DNA of 64,000 bases from Anaerocolumna sp. MB42-C2 (GTDB lineage: Bacteria > Bacillota > Clostridia > Lachnospirales > Lachnospiraceae), in NCBI RefSeq assembly GCF_030913705.1, contig NZ_CP133190.1, positions 5,915,501 to 5,979,500 on the forward strand, written 5' to 3'. Position 1 is the stretch's first letter. Every line of letters starts with the position of its first letter. The notes below the pieces were generated by a model that did not search any database, was not told where the DNA came from, and was given only the letters and a program-made list of their open reading frames with translations. Shown here one piece after another: positions 60,376 through 64,000 of the stretch. A program made the position numbers and the translations under genes.

Positions 60376-61284
60376 ATGAATACAAAAGTAAATATTGCAG
60401 GTATAGAATGGAAGAACCCGGTAACCACAGCCTCCGGCTCATTTGGTTCCGGAATGGAATATAGTGAGTTTGTAGATTTAAGTAAACTTGGTGCAGTAAC
60501 TACCAAAGGGGTATCTAATATTCCCTGGACCGGAAATCCTACACCCCGGATCGCGGAAACGTACGGCGGTATGTTGAATGCCATCGGTTTACAGAATCCC
60601 GGAGCAGAGGTATTTATTGAGCGGGACATACCATTTTTAAAGAAATACGATACAAAGATAATTGTTAATGTCTGCGGCAAAACTACGGAAGATTACATCG
60701 ATGTCGTAGAACGTCTTGCAGAAACCGACGTGGACATGTTGGAAATTAATATTTCCTGTCCTAATGTTAAAGAGGGAGGAATAGCGTTTGGGCAGAATAG
60801 CTGCGCGGTAGAAGCCATAACAAAAGAAGTTAAAAAACGTGCCAAACAGCCTATTATTATGAAACTCAGCCCTAATGTAACCGATATTACGGAAACTGCG
60901 AAGGCGGCAGAAGCCGGCGGAGCGGATGCCCTTTCCTTAATTAATACCTTAACAGGAATGAAAATTGATATCTATAAAAGAAAATTTGTTTTGGCCAATA
61001 AAACCGGAGGGTTATCCGGTCCTGCCGTCAAACCAATTGCAGTCAGAATGGTAAATCAGGTAGCAAATGCAGTGAAACTTCCGATTATAGGAATGGGTGG
61101 AATAATGTCCGGAGAAGATGCCCTGGAATTTATTATGGCAGGTGCAATGGCTGTTGCTGTGGGAACTGCCAATTTCATTAATCCTACAGCAACTCTTGAG
61201 GTTATTACGGAAATTGAAAACTATATGAGAAAATATAATATAGAAGATATAAAGGAATTAATTGGCTGTGTTAACAGAATATAA
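60376..61284 (+). CDS. pyrD: Dihydroorotate dehydrogenase B, catalytic subunit
   Basis: A 302-residue FMN-containing TIM barrel of class 1B. Seen: VTTASGSFGSGMEYSEFVDL, the substrate-binding NAIGLQNPG, INISCPNVKEGG with the catalytic Cys (class 1 signature), MKLSPNVTDI (Lys) and IIGMGGIMSGEDALEFIMAG. It oxidises dihydroorotate to orotate and needs PyrK, which is encoded just upstream. AAAGG lies before the ATG. Confidence 0.95.
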   Translation: MNTKVNIAGIEWKNPVTTASGSFGSGMEYSEFVDLSKLGAVTTKGVSNIPWTGNPTPRIAETYGGMLNAIGLQNPGAEVFIERDIPFLKKYDTKIIVNVCGKTTEDYIDVVERLAETDVDMLEINISCPNVKEGGIAFGQNSCAVEAITKEVKKRAKQPIIMKLSPNVTDITETAKAAEAGGADALSLINTLTGMKIDIYKRKFVLANKTGGLSGPAVKPIAVRMVNQVANAVKLPIIGMGGIMSGEDALEFIMAGAMAVAVGTANFINPTATLEVITEIENYMRKYNIEDIKELIGCVNRI

Positions 61285-61377
61285 TAATATAGATAATTAA
61301 ACAAAATAATCGATTAATTAGTTGTTTAGACTGAATAGAGATAGAAAGAATATCAAAATTTAACGGAGGCTGATACA

Positions 61378-62052
61378 ATGGAACAATACAAGCGGGAATT
61401 TATTGAATTTATGGTGGATTGCGGAGTACTAAAATTTGGTGATTTTACAACTAAAAGCGGAAGAAAAACACCTTTCTTTATCAATGCGGGTTTTTACAGA
61501 ACAGGCTCACAATTAAGAAAGCTTGGTGAATTTTATGCAAAAGCGATTAAGGAAAGCTTTGGACTGTATTTTGATGTATTATTTGGACCGGCATATAAAG
61601 GAATTCCTTTAAGTGTTGCAGCATCCATGGCGATCAGCGAATTTTACGGAAAAGAAATCCGTTATTGTTCCAACAGAAAGGAAGTTAAAGATCATGGAGA
61701 TAAAGGAATTCTTCTTGGCGGACCGATTCTGGATAAAGATAAGATTGTTATTATTGAAGATGTTACAACAGCCGGTACTTCCATTGGGGAAACAATGCCT
61801 ATCTTAAATGCACAGGGCGATATTACTGCTCTTGGACTAGTCGTATCCGTTGACCGAATGGAAAAGGGTCAGGGGATTAAGAGCGCCTTAGCTGAAATTG
61901 AAGAAATCTATGGTCTTAAGACAACGGCTATCGTAACGATGGAAGAAGTAGTTGAACATTTATACAATAAGCCTTATAATGGAAATATAGTTATTGACGA
62001 TAAACTAAAAGCTGCCATAGATGCATATTATGAACAATATGGGGCTAAGTAA
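61378..62052 (+). CDS. pyrE: Orotate phosphoribosyltransferase
   Basis: A 224-residue type I phosphoribosyltransferase that makes OMP from orotate and PRPP. The N-terminal loop FTTKSGRKTPFFINAG, the block FGPAYKGIPLSVAASMAI, the flexible catalytic loop NRKEVKDHGDKG and the PRPP motif IVIIEDVTTAGTSIGE are all intact. GGAGG lies 8 bases before the ATG. It ends the pyrKDE block; the next enzyme, PyrF, is encoded at 44.5 kb. Confidence 0.95.
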   Translation: MEQYKREFIEFMVDCGVLKFGDFTTKSGRKTPFFINAGFYRTGSQLRKLGEFYAKAIKESFGLYFDVLFGPAYKGIPLSVAASMAISEFYGKEIRYCSNRKEVKDHGDKGILLGGPILDKDKIVIIEDVTTAGTSIGETMPILNAQGDITALGLVVSVDRMEKGQGIKSALAEIEEIYGLKTTAIVTMEEVVEHLYNKPYNGNIVIDDKLKAAIDAYYEQYGAK

Positions 62053-62110
62053 GAGCTAAGATAAGTTTTTAGTATAAAAGGCTGTTCATTGCAGCAGATA
62101 GGAGCTAAAA

Positions 62111-62263
62111 ATGAGTGAAAGAATTTATAATACAATGAAATCAGTAGGCGTTGGTAATTTAGTTATGGGAATTCTGTTTATAGTAGCCGGCGTAGCAGGC
62201 GGAGTGATAATGATTATCAGCGGCGGAAAATTACTAAAGAAAAAATCGGAAATCCTTTTCTAA
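62111..62263 (+). CDS. Small single-helix membrane protein (50 residues)
   Basis: Starts MSERIYNTMKSVGVGNLVMG and has one long hydrophobic glycine-rich helix (about residues 15-40, with VAGVAGGVIMIISGGKLL), then a basic tail KKKSEILF. AGGAG lies 6 bases before the ATG. It follows pyrE by 58 bases in the same direction, before a strong terminator. Function unknown. Confidence 0.65.
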   Translation: MSERIYNTMKSVGVGNLVMGILFIVAGVAGGVIMIISGGKLLKKKSEILF

Positions 62264-62604
62264 TTACTTATAGGGACTGTTGTGAAATATAGAATATAAC
62301 TGATAAGAATTCATGTTACCTGTTTCTTAAGTTATAAACGGAATATTTACAGCAGTCTATTTTTTTCATCCCTTAATTATCTAATATAAATACTCAATAT
62401 AAAAATAATAGCATAAAATGTAAAAAATCACTTTACAACGGGAAAGAAATCATATATTATTAAAGTATCTTATTTTTCTAATTTCTTAATTATCTATTTA
62501 TTTTCAGTTATTACATTCCAATTTATCAATTGAAACGAGGTGATTTTCGATGTGAGGGGTTTTTATGTCTAATTCATAATTTAATATTGAAAAGGGGATT
62601 ATAT
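62264..62604. other. Intergenic region after the pyr block
   Basis: 341 bp without a gene: a terminator (62273-62367) and then AT-rich sequence that probably holds the promoter of the pilus-type genes. Confidence 0.5.
62273..62367 (+). terminator. Long-loop terminator
   Basis: GGACTGTTGTGAAATAT pairs with AATATTTACAGCAGTC, followed by a T run at 62360-62366. Confidence 0.75.
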
Positions 62605-63471
62605 ATGAAGATAGCGTTTTGGAGCAGTGCTAGGGGGAGCAGCGGTGTGACAAGTAATCTGGCGTGTATCAGTATTGCATCGGCTATTGAGTATTCTTAT
62701 AAATCAATACTCATAGAGAATCACTACCAAAAAAATAAGCTAGGTAATATTCTAAGGTATCAAAGGGCAAATTATTCAGAGAGGGTGGAAAATTATCAAT
62801 TCGGACATATAGGTATCGATTATATCATGAATCAATTTTCAAAAGGAAAAGATAATTATAAAATTCCGGATAATTCACATGTACCGGACCAGGATTCTGT
62901 ACAGATTATTAAAGAAGCATCTTTAGAGATTTTAGATAATTTTTTATATTATATACCTGTAAGTTACCAAATCAACCAGGAAACCTTTGATTATAATCTT
63001 TATGGCAACATAAGAGAAATTCTAAATGCAGCAGATGGATTTGCTGACATAACTTATATCGACACATCCAGCCAAAACAATCTTAGCTCAAAAATTATTC
63101 TGGAAGAAGCAGACTTAGTAGTAGTAAATCTGGTTCAAAATTCATTTATGATACAATATTTCTTTGACAATTATTCGTCAATCTTAAACAAATGTGTATT
63201 CTTGATTAGTAATTATAATAAAAATTCAACCTTAAATCTTAATAATATATCCAAAACTCATTCAATAAGCAAACCTAATATTGCAACAATTCCTTACAAT
63301 ATAGAATACCAGGAAGCGGTATTGCAGGGAACGGTTGTAGAGTTTTTATCGCGCAATTATACCTGCAAGCGGAAAAGTCCTAATTATGCCTTTATACGGG
63401 ATGTAAAAAAAGCTGTTGCGATGATTATCAACAATGCTTCCAATATAAGTCAGAAGGAGGAGTGTGTGTGA
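62605..63471 (+). CDS. CpaE/MinD-like P-loop protein
   Basis: 288 residues from MKIAFWSSARGSSGVTSNLA, where the P-loop has the deviant form (SARGSSGVTS) with the usual lysine replaced, as in some CpaE-type proteins. Later parts keep the ParA/MinD layout: FADITYIDTSSQNNLSSKII (Walker B region) and ADLVVVNLVQNS. It is likely a localisation or assembly factor for a Flp/Tad-like pilus or secretion system. AAAGGGG lies 7 bases before the ATG at 62605, which fixes the start. The stop overlaps the start of the next gene. Confidence 0.75.
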   Translation: MKIAFWSSARGSSGVTSNLACISIASAIEYSYKSILIENHYQKNKLGNILRYQRANYSERVENYQFGHIGIDYIMNQFSKGKDNYKIPDNSHVPDQDSVQIIKEASLEILDNFLYYIPVSYQINQETFDYNLYGNIREILNAADGFADITYIDTSSQNNLSSKIILEEADLVVVNLVQNSFMIQYFFDNYSSILNKCVFLISNYNKNSTLNLNNISKTHSISKPNIATIPYNIEYQEAVLQGTVVEFLSRNYTCKRKSPNYAFIRDVKKAVAMIINNASNISQKEECV

Positions 63472-64000
63472 AAAGAAGACTTAAAAGATCAACGAAGCAG
63501 CATATTTTCGTTTCTCTTTTATGTGTCCTACTATTCGGCGGGGTATTTTTAACTGCATATTTTACAGTTCTTACCTATATGAAAAATAATTATGAGGCAG
63601 AGATAAATGAACTGTCAAACCAGCTGGAAACTAATAAAGTGAAAGTATATGAAGCTAATTACGATATTCCGGTCGGAAGTGTAATTACAAAAGAAAATCT
63701 TAAGTTCAAACAGGTTTTATCTGAGCAGCCTCAGGAGGATTACATAACGGAAAATGAATTAGGCATGGTTACTTTAATTGACATTAAATCGGGTACCCCT
63801 TTATTAAAATCCATGTTATCCAAAAAGTTTACCGATAACAGTGCGAGAGAAGCAGAATTTAATACTTTCTTTCTTAACAGTAACCTGAAAGAAAATGATT
63901 ATGTGGATATCCGAATTCTATATCCGAATGGAGAGAATTATATCGTTCTTAGTAAAAAGCAGGTTAAAAATCTATCATTAGAAAAAAACGATTGTTTTAT
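63468..64000 (+). CDS. CpaB-like SAF domain protein (partial, runs off window)
   Basis: The GTG at 63468 overlaps the preceding TGA by GTGA, with AAGGAGGAG 5-10 bases upstream. The 177 residues in view start MKRRLKRSTKQHIFVSLLCV (a basic stretch and a membrane helix to about residue 40). A short coiled coil follows (NNYEAEINELSNQLETNK), then a SAF-like segment VKVYEANYDIPVGSVITKEN. This is the layout of CpaB/RcpC, the pilus-assembly protein of Flp/Tad systems. The C-terminus is outside the window. Confidence 0.75.
   Translation, partial: MKRRLKRSTKQHIFVSLLCVLLFGGVFLTAYFTVLTYMKNNYEAEINELSNQLETNKVKVYEANYDIPVGSVITKENLKFKQVLSEQPQEDYITENELGMVTLIDIKSGTPLLKSMLSKKFTDNSAREAEFNTFFLNSNLKENDYVDIRILYPNGENYIVLSKKQVKNLSLEKNDCF

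Overview
The window is low-GC Firmicutes DNA, most like a Clostridia genome of the Lachnospiraceae type. The reasons are AT-rich codon use, strong AGGAGG ribosome binding sites, frequent TTG starts, a T-box leader, split pyrimidine genes and a CpaE/CpaB-like pair. This placement is inferred from gene content and composition, not from a marker gene.

Positions 1 to about 22 kb are accessory. The core of this part (1-15221) is a tandem array of small integrated elements. Four near-identical copies of a tRNA 3' end (T loop plus acceptor strand; 2545, 5140, 8601 and 15200) act as attachment-site boundaries. Each copy is followed by its own, different hairpin terminator. The segments between them share a backbone and inverted GTGTGC or GAGTAC arm motifs. 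They carry unrelated cargo: an endonuclease/exonuclease/phosphatase protein, a GNAT acetyltransferase, a substrate-binding protein with a kinase fragment and an ABC exporter, and a beta-lactamase-like hydrolase with an HD phosphohydrolase. Tyrosine recombinases are visible in the first two segments only, and the second is frameshifted. The fourth segment is loaded with insertion sequences, including three tandem copies of one IS3-family element of which only the last is whole. From 15 to 22 kb come a tRNA-Ala, an AraC-like regulator, a secreted nuclease, a DeoR fragment, a methyltransferase, a frameshifted Nudix gene, an aminoglycoside-phosphotransferase-like gene and a second HD protein.

From 22 kb the gene order looks more settled. 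It holds a D-2-hydroxyacid dehydrogenase; a five-gene peptide/nickel-type ABC importer (24.0-29.6 kb); a membrane protein; a CoA-dependent acyltransferase-like protein; a glycosyltransferase overlapping a PlsY-like acyltransferase; a MATE exporter; and an AraC regulator divergent from a sugar-catabolic cluster (a sugar phosphate isomerase, two Gfo/Idh/MocA dehydrogenases and a second isomerase).

The pyrimidine genes lie in two blocks: pyrC-pyrF (43.1-45.4 kb) and pyrK-pyrD-pyrE (59.5-62.1 kb). Between them is a sulfur amino acid pair (cystathionine gamma-synthase/lyase and a MalY-type lyase) behind a T-box leader whose specifier reads as ATG (methionine). Also between them are an Xaa-Pro aminopeptidase, a cyclophilin, a YfhO membrane protein with its glycosyltransferase, two DUF2087 regulators, a LOG-family enzyme, a YdcZ-type transporter and a LysR regulator. 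The window ends inside a CpaE-like/CpaB-like pair of Flp/Tad pilus type.

Several non-coding inverted-repeat elements of about 75-290 bp are scattered through the core region. One of them occurs twice, at 23454 and 48681.
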